Shown one piece after another: positions 8,943 to 17,749 of a DNA stretch of 64,000 nucleotides. The stretch's first letter is position 1, and every line of letters starts with the position of its first letter. Where the stretch lies: assembly GCF_044923475.1 (NCBI RefSeq), contig NZ_CP137338.1, positions 1,240,001 to 1,304,000 on the forward strand. Direction: 5' to 3'. The notes beneath the pieces were generated by a model that made no database searches, had not been told where the DNA came from, and saw nothing but the letters and a program-made list of their open reading frames with translations. Origin of the DNA: JAAURS01 sp044923475. Its GTDB lineage: Bacteria > Cyanobacteriota > Cyanobacteriia > Thermosynechococcales > Thermosynechococcaceae. The position numbers and the translations under genes were made by a program.

Positions 8943-10199
8943 CTGCAACCAAAAATCGTCCTGCATAAGTCGATCGATGACTTTAAGACGCTGGACCGCG
9001 ACCGGATCGCGCTGGATTCCAGCTGGCTGCGCTAGGGCAACCCCTTCCCCCCAATGCTGGGCCAACCGCTTTAAGAAACCGTCTTGTTCTTTCCGAAACC
9101 CATCCGTAAAATCATTGCCGCTATTCATCACGGCAAACCAAACTGGCCCGTAACGCTGGGTCTGAAGAACTCCCGCTAGTCCGCTCGTGTTCCAAAGCGT
9201 TCCGGTTTTAACAACAGTGGCCGCAGGCATTTTGCGCTCCTCGACCGTTCCCCGATCTGGTCCCATCACTGGAAATACATCTCCCAGGCTAAGCTGCTGG
9301 GCTTGCAGCTCCGCTTGAATCGCCTGAAATAACCCCACCACCGCACGAGGAGAGAGCTTATTGTCTTGCCCCAATCCCGACCCATTTTCGAGCAAAATTT
9401 CCTGAGGCGCGACTCGACCCGTCTCAATGGCAATTTGTTGGAGCACGTCCGGTCCGCCCAGTCGATCGGTCAAGGTCTCGGCAATGCGGTTGTTGCTATA
9501 GACATTCATCATTTTGAGAATGTCGGTTAAAGGCAGCGAGGCATGGCTAATTAAGGGTTTCTCCGCTCCATTTTCCTGAGTTATCTCGCTCGCGACGGTT
9601 CCTACAATCTCAACCTCGGATTTGGTGGTGCCGGAATTCCAGACGGCTTTGAGCTGTTCCCCTGCCGTTTGAAGGTTGGGGTCTAGGTTAAAGAGAAATG
9701 CACCGGAGACGATTAATTGGCCCGTCACTTTGCGAATACCCAACGCGTTGAGTTGCTGGGCAATGGCGATCGCCTCAGACGTCACCAACAGCGGGTCGCC
9801 ATCCCCCTGAATGTGAAGATCTCCCGCTAACACGCCATCCTTTACCGCTCCAGTCGTCCAGATCTGCGTCTTGAATTGATGCGTTGGCCCCCAAGTCTTG
9901 AGGGCGGCTAGCGTGGTGGCTACCTTGGTCAGAGAAGCGGGGGTTTGAAGCTGCTGTCCCTGGCGATCGACCAGCAGAGCCGAGTCTGTTTGCAGCCATA
10001 ACCCTTGTCGTTCGGATACTATACCCTGCTGCGCGAGCGTGTTTAAGTATGCCTCCACCAATCGATCGCGTCGGGCATCGGCGGGTTGGAGCGCAAAGCG
10101 ATGCAGCGATGCAGACCGCAACTGAAGCGGAGGTTCCGCAATACGGGCTGTTTTTAGCCATAACCCTAGCAGACTAGAGGAAAAAAACTCAATAAACAT
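8940..10199 (-). CDS. dacB: D-alanyl-D-alanine carboxypeptidase / PBP4 (peptidase S13)
   Basis: A 419-residue penicillin-binding protein of the S13 family. The three active-site motifs are present: SxxK as SLTK (near residue 91), SxN as SNN (near 233) and KTG (near 330). The family trims the terminal D-Ala from peptidoglycan stem peptides or cuts cross-links in the periplasm. The N-terminus has only a short hydrophobic stretch (SSSLLGLWL), so its export signal is weak or atypical. ATG at 10197-10199 is preferred over a TTG three codons upstream. The stop overlaps the right island repeat. It is divergent from plsX. Confidence 0.88.
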   Translation of the reverse strand: MFIEFFSSSLLGLWLKTARIAEPPLQLRSASLHRFALQPADARRDRLVEAYLNTLAQQGIVSERQGLWLQTDSALLVDRQGQQLQTPASLTKVATTLAALKTWGPTHQFKTQIWTTGAVKDGVLAGDLHIQGDGDPLLVTSEAIAIAQQLNALGIRKVTGQLIVSGAFLFNLDPNLQTAGEQLKAVWNSGTTKSEVEIVGTVASEITQENGAEKPLISHASLPLTDILKMMNVYSNNRIAETLTDRLGGPDVLQQIAIETGRVAPQEILLENGSGLGQDNKLSPRAVVGLFQAIQAELQAQQLSLGDVFPVMGPDRGTVEERKMPAATVVKTGTLWNTSGLAGVLQTQRYGPVWFAVMNSGNDFTDGFRKEQDGFLKRLAQHWGEGVALAQPAGIQRDPVAVQRLKVIDRLMQDDFWLQ

Positions 10200-10309
10200 G
10201 TCCGTCAATTCGGCAATCTCTGTATATTTCGATGTTGAAGCGCCGCAAATGGCTAGAGTGGGACTTAGACAATCTGCTAAAATTCTTTAGGATTCTACAA
10301 CATTGACTC

Positions 10310-11347
10310 ATGCCAGTATCTCGCGCACGGATTGCAATTGATGCAATGGGAGGTGACTATGCCCCAGACGAAATCGTTGCCGGAGCACTCAGAGCGCAGG
10401 AAGAACTGGGTGTAGATATTTTGCTGGTGGGCGATTCAGAGCAGGTTAGCACCTCTGTTAAGAAGCATTCTCCGTCAGCCTCCGTGGAGGTAGTGCCTTC
10501 CGAGGGCGCGATCGAGATGCATGAAGAGCCGTTGATTGCCCTGCGTCGCAAGCCTAAATCTTCCATCAACGTCGCGATGGATTTGGTCAAGCAAGGCCGA
10601 GCCGATGCGGTGGTGTCTGCCGGACACTCCGGTGCGGCGATGGCTGCGGCGCTGTTGCGCTTGGGGCGGATTAAGGGTGTAGATCGTCCTGCCATTGGGG
10701 CATTGTTGCCGACGATGATTCCGGGAAAGCAGGTTTTGTTGCTGGATGTGGGAGCAAATGTAGACTGTCGCCCTAAATTTTTGGACCAGTTTGCCACGAT
10801 GGGCAGCATTTACAGCCAGTTTATCTTGGAAACGGAAGACCCTAAAATTGGTCTCCTCAACATTGGCGAAGAGGAGTCTAAGGGCAACGAACTCGCCCTC
10901 CGCGCCCACGAACTGCTGAAGGTCAATCCCAATATTAATTTTGTCGGCAATGCTGAAGGCCGGGATGTCCTGTCCGGCCACTTCGATGTCGTAGTCTGCG
11001 ATGGCTACGCGGGCAACGCGCTCCTCAAGTTTGCCGAGGCGGTGGGCGAGTTTGTCGTGCAGATTTTGCGCGAAGAGCTACCCCAGGGGATTCGAGGAAA
11101 AGTAGGGACTGCCCTGCTGATGCCCAATCTCCGCCGGATCAAGCAACGCATCGACCATGCCGAACATGGCGGCGCGCTTCTGTTAGGGGTAGATGGAATT
11201 TGTATTATCAGCCACGGCAGTTCTCAGGCTCCTTCGATATTTAATGCCATTCGCTTAGCAGCAGAGGCCGTAGACCATCAAGTTTCAGATCGAATTCGCG
11301 GCTGCTATCAGAAGATGATGGCGTCAACTTCAAAGGGAGAGCGCTAG
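10310..11347 (+). CDS. plsX: Phosphate acyltransferase
   Basis: A 345-residue PlsX: it opens with IAIDAMGGDYAPDEIV, the family hallmark, and contains the glycine-rich segments of the acyl-ACP:phosphate transacylase fold (VSAGHSGAAMAAALL, LDVGANVDCRP). It converts acyl-ACP to acyl-phosphate, feeding PlsY and membrane phospholipid/glycolipid synthesis. Its stop codon TAG overlaps the GTG start of fabH by one base, so the two lipid genes are a translationally coupled operon. Confidence 0.96.
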   Translation: MPVSRARIAIDAMGGDYAPDEIVAGALRAQEELGVDILLVGDSEQVSTSVKKHSPSASVEVVPSEGAIEMHEEPLIALRRKPKSSINVAMDLVKQGRADAVVSAGHSGAAMAAALLRLGRIKGVDRPAIGALLPTMIPGKQVLLLDVGANVDCRPKFLDQFATMGSIYSQFILETEDPKIGLLNIGEEESKGNELALRAHELLKVNPNINFVGNAEGRDVLSGHFDVVVCDGYAGNALLKFAEAVGEFVVQILREELPQGIRGKVGTALLMPNLRRIKQRIDHAEHGGALLLGVDGICIISHGSSQAPSIFNAIRLAAEAVDHQVSDRIRGCYQKMMASTSKGER

Positions 11348-12348
11348 TGCAGCAAAATTGGATAGCCGGAATGGCAATGACGGGATGCGGTTCTGCAGCA
11401 CCTGCTGTTTCCCTCAGCAATGAAGAACTCAGTCAGGTCGTGGAAACTTCCGACGAATGGATTGCTTCCCGCACGGGTATCCGCTCGCGGCGTCTGGCGT
11501 CTGCGAACGAATCCTTGGTTGGGTTTGCAACTGAGGCGGCTAGAGAGGCGATCGCCATGGCAAACCTCGACCCTACAGACATAGACCTGATTCTGCTAGC
11601 AACCTCCACGCCAGAAGATTTGTTCGGTACGGCTTGTCAGATCCAAGCGCAGCTCGGCGCAACGCGGGCGGTGGCGTTCGATCTGACGGCGGCTTGCTCG
11701 GGTTTTGTGTTTGGATTGGTGACGGCAGCGCAGTTTATTCGCACGGGCGTTTACAAAAACGTCGTCTTGATTGGGGCGGACGTGCTGTCTCGCTGGGTGG
11801 ATTGGGAAGATCGGCGCACCTGCGTGTTGTTTGGGGATGGGGCTGGAGCGGTGGTGCTTCAGCCCGACGATCGCGATCGCCTGCTGGGGTTTGCCCTCCG
11901 CAGCGACGGCACCCAAAACAGCTACCTGAACTTGGCCTACCGGGCCGAGCATGTAGCCTTGACGGATAAAGTGGCGATCGGTCGCGGCACGTTTGCGCCC
12001 ATTACGATGAACGGGCAAGAGGTCTATCGCTTTGCGGCGCGGCGGGTGCCAGAGATTATTGAGAAGGCGTTATTCCATGCAGAACTGACGGCGAACGATG
12101 TGGATTGGCTGCTGCTGCACCAAGCCAACCAGCGGATTTTGGATGCGGTGGCGCAGCGTTTGAAAATACCGCCGGAAAAGGTGATTAGCAACTTAGCCGA
12201 GTTTGGCAATACGTCTGCGGCTTCAATTCCGCTGGCGTTAGATGCAGAAGTGCGCCAAGGACGGATGAAGTCAGGGGACATTGTGGCGTCTGCTGGATTT
12301 GGCGCAGGCTTGAGCTGGGGCGCGGCTATTTTTGAGTGGGGATGTTAA
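11347..12348 (+). CDS. fabH: 3-oxoacyl-[acyl-carrier-protein] synthase III
   Basis: A 333-residue KAS III. The catalytic triad is visible: Cys in AACSGF (near residue 116), His in LLHQANQRI (near 258) and Asn in EFGNTSAAS (near 288). It condenses acetyl-CoA with malonyl-ACP to begin fatty-acid synthesis. It starts with GTG overlapping the plsX stop by one base. It ends 6 bp into a downstream small gene that reads on the same strand. Confidence 0.96.
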   Translation: MQQNWIAGMAMTGCGSAAPAVSLSNEELSQVVETSDEWIASRTGIRSRRLASANESLVGFATEAAREAIAMANLDPTDIDLILLATSTPEDLFGTACQIQAQLGATRAVAFDLTAACSGFVFGLVTAAQFIRTGVYKNVVLIGADVLSRWVDWEDRRTCVLFGDGAGAVVLQPDDRDRLLGFALRSDGTQNSYLNLAYRAEHVALTDKVAIGRGTFAPITMNGQEVYRFAARRVPEIIEKALFHAELTANDVDWLLLHQANQRILDAVAQRLKIPPEKVISNLAEFGNTSAASIPLALDAEVRQGRMKSGDIVASAGFGAGLSWGAAIFEWGC

Positions 12349-13061
12349 GGGGTTCTCAATCTAGAACTGTGCTCAGGTATTTTGCACTTGCTTTTGTCTG
12401 TCTGTCTGGCGCATCATGCATGTCAATCAAAAGCATTGACAATCCACCTACCGCTTCACAACGCACAAAACCACTTTCAGAATGCCAACAGCTTACTCAG
12501 AACGCTAAAGCTTTTGTGAAGACAACTGAGAAGCTGGCCTTAGTTGAGCAACTGCATCTCGTTGAGAATAAGTTATTGGATCCTTCAACGGAATCTCCAA
12601 CAGGGTGTTTTGATCGGGTGCTTCGCGAACAAATGGATCGTGTGGCTAGAAAGCTGATCTATTTGACGACCATTGGCGCACCTACCCAAAAATATCAAAA
12701 GGCAGTTATTTTTGACTGTAGCGAGCTGAAAGAACTAATCTGCAAAGGCTATTCCGCTGATGATACTGCTCATACCCTTGAATTTTTAGATGTTGTTCAA
12801 GTCATCCCTTTGAGGGTGACTGACAAGCTCAGGGCGAATGTTGATACTGGCTATAAAACGACTCAACTTGATTTTTACACTGGAGACACTGAAGCAATGC
12901 ATGGGGGGGAACCCCTCCAAAAACTTAAGCTTCAAACCAATGGTACGCTTGATTTTCGTTTTGTCGATTCCAAAAAAGATCAGGTGCTATTTGCAATTGC
13001 GAAAGGAAAGGGCGATCGCCTTTATAGAAAATATGTCTGGGTGATTCGTAAATCCAGTTAA
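12342..13061 (+). CDS. Hypothetical secreted or lipoprotein-like protein
   Basis: About 239 residues, starting with ATG at 12342 (a GTG two codons earlier is possible) and overlapping the end of fabH by 7 bp. The N-terminus has a basic start, then the hydrophobic stretch FALAFVCLSGASC, a signal peptide with a Cys at its end; the residues before the Cys do not fit the strict lipobox, so lipidation is uncertain. The rest is soluble with no domain I recognise. Codon use is more AT-rich than plsX-fabH. Coupling to fabH suggests co-transcription; function unknown. Confidence 0.6.
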   Translation: MLRGSQSRTVLRYFALAFVCLSGASCMSIKSIDNPPTASQRTKPLSECQQLTQNAKAFVKTTEKLALVEQLHLVENKLLDPSTESPTGCFDRVLREQMDRVARKLIYLTTIGAPTQKYQKAVIFDCSELKELICKGYSADDTAHTLEFLDVVQVIPLRVTDKLRANVDTGYKTTQLDFYTGDTEAMHGGEPLQKLKLQTNGTLDFRFVDSKKDQVLFAIAKGKGDRLYRKYVWVIRKSS

Positions 13062-13070
13062 ATATCTGAG

Positions 13071-13220
13071 ATGAGAACTTTTTGTTATTCTTGGAAAAAG
13101 CATTCACTTGCCGATTATGCTTCAGCCATTGAGTTATATTTTCAACTTCAACCGCAGAGGTTGACTGTGCGATTAGCCGAACGATTGCGACAACTGGGGG
13201 CTGACCCTGATGCAGTCTAG
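13071..13220 (+). pseudogene. Remnant of an Uma2-type protein C-terminus
   Basis: A 49-codon frame beginning at ATG 13071. Its end, RLAERLRQLGADPDAV, resembles the C-terminal tail of cyanobacterial Uma2-family (PD-(D/E)XK) proteins, which commonly end RLAERLRxLGxDPD. The nuclease domain is absent, so this is probably a leftover of a deleted gene rather than a functional peptide. Confidence 0.4.
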
Positions 13221-13301
13221 CTACGGGGTTATGGCGATCGCCTTCTAAAGTTTGCGTTCTTAAACAACTGTATCCAAAACAGCTACCTGAATATCTCCAT
13301 T

Positions 13302-13646
13302 CTATGAAGAGCCTTTGCCAAAGGCATAACCACCAACCGCACCAAGAATTGATGTCAAAGTTACCTTCGCCCAATCCTTATTTTCCTTTGGGGCTTTGGC
13401 GTCTTGAAGCTGATAGAGACTGAAGAAAAGAAGAACGATAACGATAAGTACTGAAATCACAAAACCTGTCCGTTCTTTAACTTGTTTCGTTTTGTGTGTC
13501 TCACCTTCTCGAAACAAGCGAGCATTGATTTCTGCTTCAGTCTCAATCTGAATTTTGGCTTTGGTTGGATCGATTCCTAATGAGGAGCTTTGGGCAAACC
13601 AGTCATCTGGGGAACTGCTTTTAGGTTCCTGGTTGGGTGAATTCAT
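13302..13646 (-). CDS. Hypothetical small membrane protein
   Basis: 114 residues from ATG at 13644-13646. The N-terminal half is polar and acidic (SSPDDWFAQSS, IDPTKAKIQIETEAEINARL), then one clear transmembrane helix (GFVISVLIVIVLLFFSLYQL) and a second, glycine-rich hydrophobic segment at the C-terminus (LTSILGAVGGYAFG). No family recognised. It stands alone, in the same direction as the ribbon-helix-helix gene upstream of it (13782-14042). Confidence 0.55.
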   Translation of the reverse strand: MNSPNQEPKSSSPDDWFAQSSSLGIDPTKAKIQIETEAEINARLFREGETHKTKQVKERTGFVISVLIVIVLLFFSLYQLQDAKAPKENKDWAKVTLTSILGAVGGYAFGKGSS

Positions 13647-13781
13647 AAAAAAGATTTTATTTTTAAGCACACAAAACTTATCTTGCAAGCAGGAGTGTGA
13701 TTTTGACCCAAATTCTACTTGCAAGGCTTAATAGTGCTTAGTCATGTCTGCTGTGATGTTTCAGATTAAACGAGGTCAAAT

Positions 13782-14042
13782 CTAGGTTGTTACAATGCGT
13801 GTAATAACCTTTTCCCCTTCTGCAACAGCTAAGCTACGACCATTTTTGGCCTCTTCTTGTGAGATGCCGTAGAGCAGTAGCCCGGTTCTAAGCACTTCTG
13901 CCATATTTTTGCCAGATTCGTCTGCGAGTTTTTGAAGCAACTCATAGGCTTCTGGTGTTAAGTCAAGGTTCAACCGCTTTTTCTCTTTAGATTTTCCCTT
14001 TGAGGCAGGGGTAGCGGCTTTCGTTTGTGAAACAGTAGACAT
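13782..14042 (-). CDS. Ribbon-helix-helix (CopG-like) DNA-binding protein
   Basis: 86 residues. After a basic, low-complexity N-terminus (KAATPASKGKSKEKK) comes a ribbon-helix-helix fold: strand RLNLDLTP, helix EAYELLQKLADESG, then KNMAEVLRTGLLLYGIS. Such proteins bind DNA as dimers and often autoregulate or serve as antitoxins; no toxin gene is adjacent. ATG at 14040-14042 is used; a longer frame upstream would need a non-ATG start. A perfect 7 bp inverted repeat lies ~150 bp upstream at 14195-14211 and could be its operator. Confidence 0.6.
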   Translation of the reverse strand: MSTVSQTKAATPASKGKSKEKKRLNLDLTPEAYELLQKLADESGKNMAEVLRTGLLLYGISQEEAKNGRSLAVAEGEKVITRIVTT

Positions 14043-14706
14043 GTTGAATGAAATCCTTATATATTCGACAGTCTGAGCGTTCTGTATTTCGCAGTCTGAG
14101 TGCCTTAGAAGCAAGCTGAAAGAGCGATCCAACTGATTCTTCAGCACAACCAAACCTGAGTGATGTACCTAGGCTACCCTATTCTATACACAAAAAATAC
14201 ACACTGTATTTTGGATAATGAGTCGCTCTGTGTCGCCAAAGTCGGCAATGCTTGGGATAAGCCAATGAAATATCCATAGTGACCTCTAGCCACTGAAAAC
14301 CAGGTGTTGAGTAAAGGAAGACTCAGAACGTCTTCTGGGTCTCGGATGAGTTTAAAATAATTAATTTATACATAATAGATGCACAAAAAATACTTATGCC
14401 AAGCATGTGCTCCAGAAAGATGGAGGGTTAACCGTCTGAAGCTTCAGAAAGCTTTGTGAAAGTTAAGTGTACGGGTGTTACAAAGGGTGTCAGAGCATCA
14501 TGGATGGGGTGCTCAGAACATTCGAGCAAATGAAGGCTGCTAAGCGAATGAGTCTGACCAGAGACAGAGATCGATACTCTGAGAGATCTTCAGGCTCTGC
14601 GGGCTGAAGCGTGACTGGTCGATTCGCCCAAAGCTGATGAAGCGCATAAGAAAATATACTTGTTTTTCGTATTTCCAGATGAATGTCGTCGAGATTCTCT
14701 TGAAAG
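14043..14706. other. 664 bp without a convincing gene
   Basis: Between the ribbon-helix-helix gene and the end of the radical SAM gene. AT-rich patches (14350-14400) and the inverted repeat at 14195-14211 are present. A minus-strand frame over 14490-14843 overlaps the radical SAM gene and has no recognisable protein features. No tRNA or other RNA was recognised. Confidence 0.5.
14195..14211. promoter_or_regulatory. Perfect inverted repeat, candidate operator
   Basis: AAATACA-CAC-TGTATTT, a 7 bp perfect inverted repeat with a 3 bp spacer, in the leader region of the ribbon-helix-helix gene. Size and symmetry suit a dimeric repressor; the link is positional only. Confidence 0.35.
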
Positions 14707-17316
14707 TCATGAGACAGGGTCTGACAGAATGAGGCGATCGCGGTGGACCTTTTGGACCTGTATAGACCGACCCGATACGAGTTCCAGCATGAATTCAAGA
14801 TGCTCTGGTCGGAGCATGCCGTCGTTTTGACAGTGCCCGACATAGCGGATCGCTGCGGCTGGGGTCGTTTGGACTAACGCGAGTTCGTAAAGGCGATCGC
14901 GCAGGTCGATTGTCTTGGTTTTACCGTTTTTGGCTTTCTGCTCAAACTGGATTTCTGTACGCGCTAAAACTGCATCGATCCAATCTTGCCAATCCGCAGA
15001 AGAGAGCGAGTCCTCTAGGCTGAGGGTCAGAAGGTACTCTGCTCGGTTGACCGCTTGAGTGGCTGAAGGATCGCTTAAAGGAACTTCCACGACGCTGTAG
15101 ATGGGAATGGTTTCGGGCAAATGGTCTGACAGCAGCTGGCGAAACGTTTCTGCATCCAGGGATCGTGTCAATTCAAAATCCGCAATTTCCCCAGAACTGG
15201 TCGCTCCGAGGGATAGCGCGTTAGCCAGCGCAATGCGAGGGCCGGGGTGGAAGCCGCCCGTAAAGGTAATGGGAATCTGGGCGCGGCGTACCACCCGATC
15301 GAAGAGCCGAATCAGATCGAGGTGGCTCACGAGCCTCATGTCTCCCTGCTTGCCAAACCAGACCCGCAGCCGCTGCGATCGCGTTCGATCGGGCACGAAT
15401 TCTCCGGCAAAGACTGGGATTGCGGGAGACGGAACTACAATATTGTGGCCGAAGTCCGTACTGCATACGCCGCAGTGGGAGCAGCCCTCAAAAGAGCAGT
15501 CCGGTACTGTAGCCGCAACGAGCGCCCGTTGCAGATCTTCTTTGAGCCATTGCTTATCGATGCCCGTATTGATGTGGTCCCAGGGGAGCGGGTCGTCTAG
15601 GCGGCCATCTTGTGAGGGCGCGAGGCCTTGCGCCCCTACGCCATCCATGACGTTCCACTCGCCGCTTTCGACCTTGCGGTATTTCCAGGTCAGTTCCGAT
15701 TCGTCGATCGCTTGCGTCCAGGCTCCATAGGTTCGATCTAAATTCTCCCACCAAGCATCCATGCCCGCACCCAGTTCCCACGCGCGGCGGATGACGGGGG
15801 CGAGGCGGCGATCGCCCCGTCCGACAAAGTCTTCCATTGCCGAAATGCGCGCGTCGGTAAAGTTCGCCTTCACGCCCTTGACGTAGCGGAACTCGGCTCG
15901 CAGCAAGTCCTGTTTGCGCTGGAACTCGCTCGTGGAAACGGAGTGCCACTGGAAGGGCGTGTGGGGTTTGGGGGTGAAGTTAGAAATGGTGACGTTAAAA
16001 TCGAGCCGCCGTCGGCCTTCGATACTGCATTCCCGTCGCAGCCAGCGAATGGTGTCGGCAATGCCGATGACATCGACGTCGGTTTCGCCGGGCAGCCCGA
16101 TCATGAAGTAGAGCTTGATTTTATCCCAGCCCTGTTCGTAGGCGGTTTTGACGCCGCGCAGCAGTTCTTCGTTAGTGAGTCCCTTATTGACAATATCCCG
16201 CATCCGCTGGGTCCCGGCTTCGGGCGCAAAGGTGAGTCCGCCTTTGCGGGTGCCGCCGATGATATTGGCGATATTTTCATCAAAGCGATCGACCCGCTGG
16301 CTGGGGAGGGACAGAGAAATGTTTTCATCCTTCAGACGATTCTTGATTTCCATCCCGACCGATGGGAGGGCCAGGTAGTCGGAACAGCTCAGGGATAGCA
16401 GCGAAAACTCGTTATAACCCGTCGCCCGCATTCCCTTCTCAACGGCTTCGACGACCTGTTCTGGTTCTACATCGCGCGCGGGGCGGGTGAGCATGCCCGG
16501 CTGGCAGAAGCGGCAACCTCTAGTGCAGCCCCGTCGGATCTCGATGACGAGGCGATCGTGGACGGTCTGGATGTAGGGGACCAATCCAATGGAGTAGGCC
16601 GGGATGGGCGTCGCCACTCGTCGCAGGATGCGTTTGGGGACGTCGGGATGGTTGGGATGGACGGAGCCATCGGGAGCCATGTCGTAAAACTGCGGGACGT
16701 AGACCCCCGGAACTTGAGCTAAATCGAGCAATAGCTCCCGACGGCTCAAGCTTGCGGCTTTGCCTTCTTCGACGATCAGGCCAATTTCGGGCAGCAGTTC
16801 TTCGCCATCGCCCAAGGCCACAAAGTCGAAGAAATCGGCGTAAGGTTCGGGGTTGGAGGTGGCGGTTTGGCCTCCAGCAAAGATCAGGGGATAGTCCTGG
16901 TTCTCCTCGGCGCGTTCTTGCCAGGTGAGGGGGATTTGGGCGAGGCTGAGCATTTCTAGAATGTTGGTGGCCCCGAGTTCGTAGCTGAGGCTGAAACCGA
17001 GAATGTCGAATTCTAAGAGCGATCGCCGCGATTCCACCGCAAACAACGGCGTTTGGGTTTCGCGCAGTTTGGCGCAGAGGTCGGGGGCGGGTAGGTAAGC
17101 GCGATCGCACAGTTGCCGAGGCTGAGCGTTGATGATGTTGTAGAGAATGATGTGCCCCAGGTTGGACGCGCCGACTTCATAGATTTCTGGATAGGTTAAA
17201 GACCACCGCACTGAAGCTGATTCCCACGGTTTGCGAACCGCGCCTAGCTCGTTGCCCAGGTAACGCGCGGGTTTCAGGATATCGGGGGTGAGTAATGATT
17301 CGACGGCAACAGGCAC
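14707..17316 (-). CDS. Fused radical SAM / DUF2344 protein
   Basis: 869 residues from a GTG start at 17314-17316. An N-terminal B12-binding-like region is followed by the radical SAM core with the Cys cluster GCTRGCRFC (CxxxCxxC, near residue 265), then a C-terminal DUF2344 domain (RLRVWFGKQGDMRLVSHLDL onward, near residue 635). This matches the fused cyanobacterial form of the paired TIGR03960/TIGR03936 proteins; in many bacteria the two halves are separate genes, often near rne/rng and ribosomal genes. The substrate is unknown. A segment at 15612-15639 carries a REP-like palindrome in frame, encoding VGAQGLAPS. Confidence 0.85.
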   Translation of the reverse strand: MPVAVESLLTPDILKPARYLGNELGAVRKPWESASVRWSLTYPEIYEVGASNLGHIILYNIINAQPRQLCDRAYLPAPDLCAKLRETQTPLFAVESRRSLLEFDILGFSLSYELGATNILEMLSLAQIPLTWQERAEENQDYPLIFAGGQTATSNPEPYADFFDFVALGDGEELLPEIGLIVEEGKAASLSRRELLLDLAQVPGVYVPQFYDMAPDGSVHPNHPDVPKRILRRVATPIPAYSIGLVPYIQTVHDRLVIEIRRGCTRGCRFCQPGMLTRPARDVEPEQVVEAVEKGMRATGYNEFSLLSLSCSDYLALPSVGMEIKNRLKDENISLSLPSQRVDRFDENIANIIGGTRKGGLTFAPEAGTQRMRDIVNKGLTNEELLRGVKTAYEQGWDKIKLYFMIGLPGETDVDVIGIADTIRWLRRECSIEGRRRLDFNVTISNFTPKPHTPFQWHSVSTSEFQRKQDLLRAEFRYVKGVKANFTDARISAMEDFVGRGDRRLAPVIRRAWELGAGMDAWWENLDRTYGAWTQAIDESELTWKYRKVESGEWNVMDGVGAQGLAPSQDGRLDDPLPWDHINTGIDKQWLKEDLQRALVAATVPDCSFEGCSHCGVCSTDFGHNIVVPSPAIPVFAGEFVPDRTRSQRLRVWFGKQGDMRLVSHLDLIRLFDRVVRRAQIPITFTGGFHPGPRIALANALSLGATSSGEIADFELTRSLDAETFRQLLSDHLPETIPIYSVVEVPLSDPSATQAVNRAEYLLTLSLEDSLSSADWQDWIDAVLARTEIQFEQKAKNGKTKTIDLRDRLYELALVQTTPAAAIRYVGHCQNDGMLRPEHLEFMLELVSGRSIQVQKVHRDRLILSDPVS
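15612..15639. repeat. REP-like palindrome inside the radical SAM gene
   Basis: Palindromic GGGCGCGAGGCCTTGCGCCC with GTGA and CTAC flanks, also found at 63295-63322 and, degenerate, in leuS at 24051-24071. It encodes VGAQGLAPS in frame in the host protein. Confidence 0.65.
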
Positions 17317-17417
17317 AGCGTTTCTCTATAAACCACAGCAGTAAAACTCAGCGATTAAGTTGCAGAGTCCTTAGGTCCACTATATCGCTCTCGCGTTTTA
17401 CGCTCGCAGAGATAAGG

Positions 17418-17639
17418 TTATTTGCCCGCAGGCCGGGAGGCCTCGGGCTGTAGCTGAGCTTTCAGTAAGTCAATTGAATAGACCGCGAAGGGCAACCCAA
17501 ACACGAGCGCCAAGCCGAGCGCGACCCACCGCCACAGTTGTTTTTGGGAGCGCCCCTTAATCGGAAACTCGCAGCTCAGGCAGATTTCTGCATTTTCGCT
17601 ATTGAGCGTGCCGCACTCTTTACAGGGGACTAGAGCCAT
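17418..17639 (-). CDS. Small zinc-ribbon membrane protein
   Basis: 73 residues from ATG at 17637-17639. Two Cys pairs (CKEC near residue 6 and CLSC near residue 20) form a zinc ribbon, followed by a basic linker (KGRSQKQLWR) and one transmembrane helix (VALGLALVFGLPFAVYSIDLL). The ribbon is predicted cytoplasmic. No function known. It lies between the PATAN-REC regulator and the radical SAM gene, all on the minus strand. Confidence 0.7.
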   Translation of the reverse strand: MALVPCKECGTLNSENAEICLSCEFPIKGRSQKQLWRWVALGLALVFGLPFAVYSIDLLKAQLQPEASRPAGK

Positions 17640-17749
17640 CGATTTAAAACCGCAATTGTCTCGATCGTTTCTATTATCGCTGCAAACTTTGCGCCGATCG
17701 ATGGCGGACTGGGGATGAGGGCAACGGTATTGTTCGCCAAACTGGCGAC

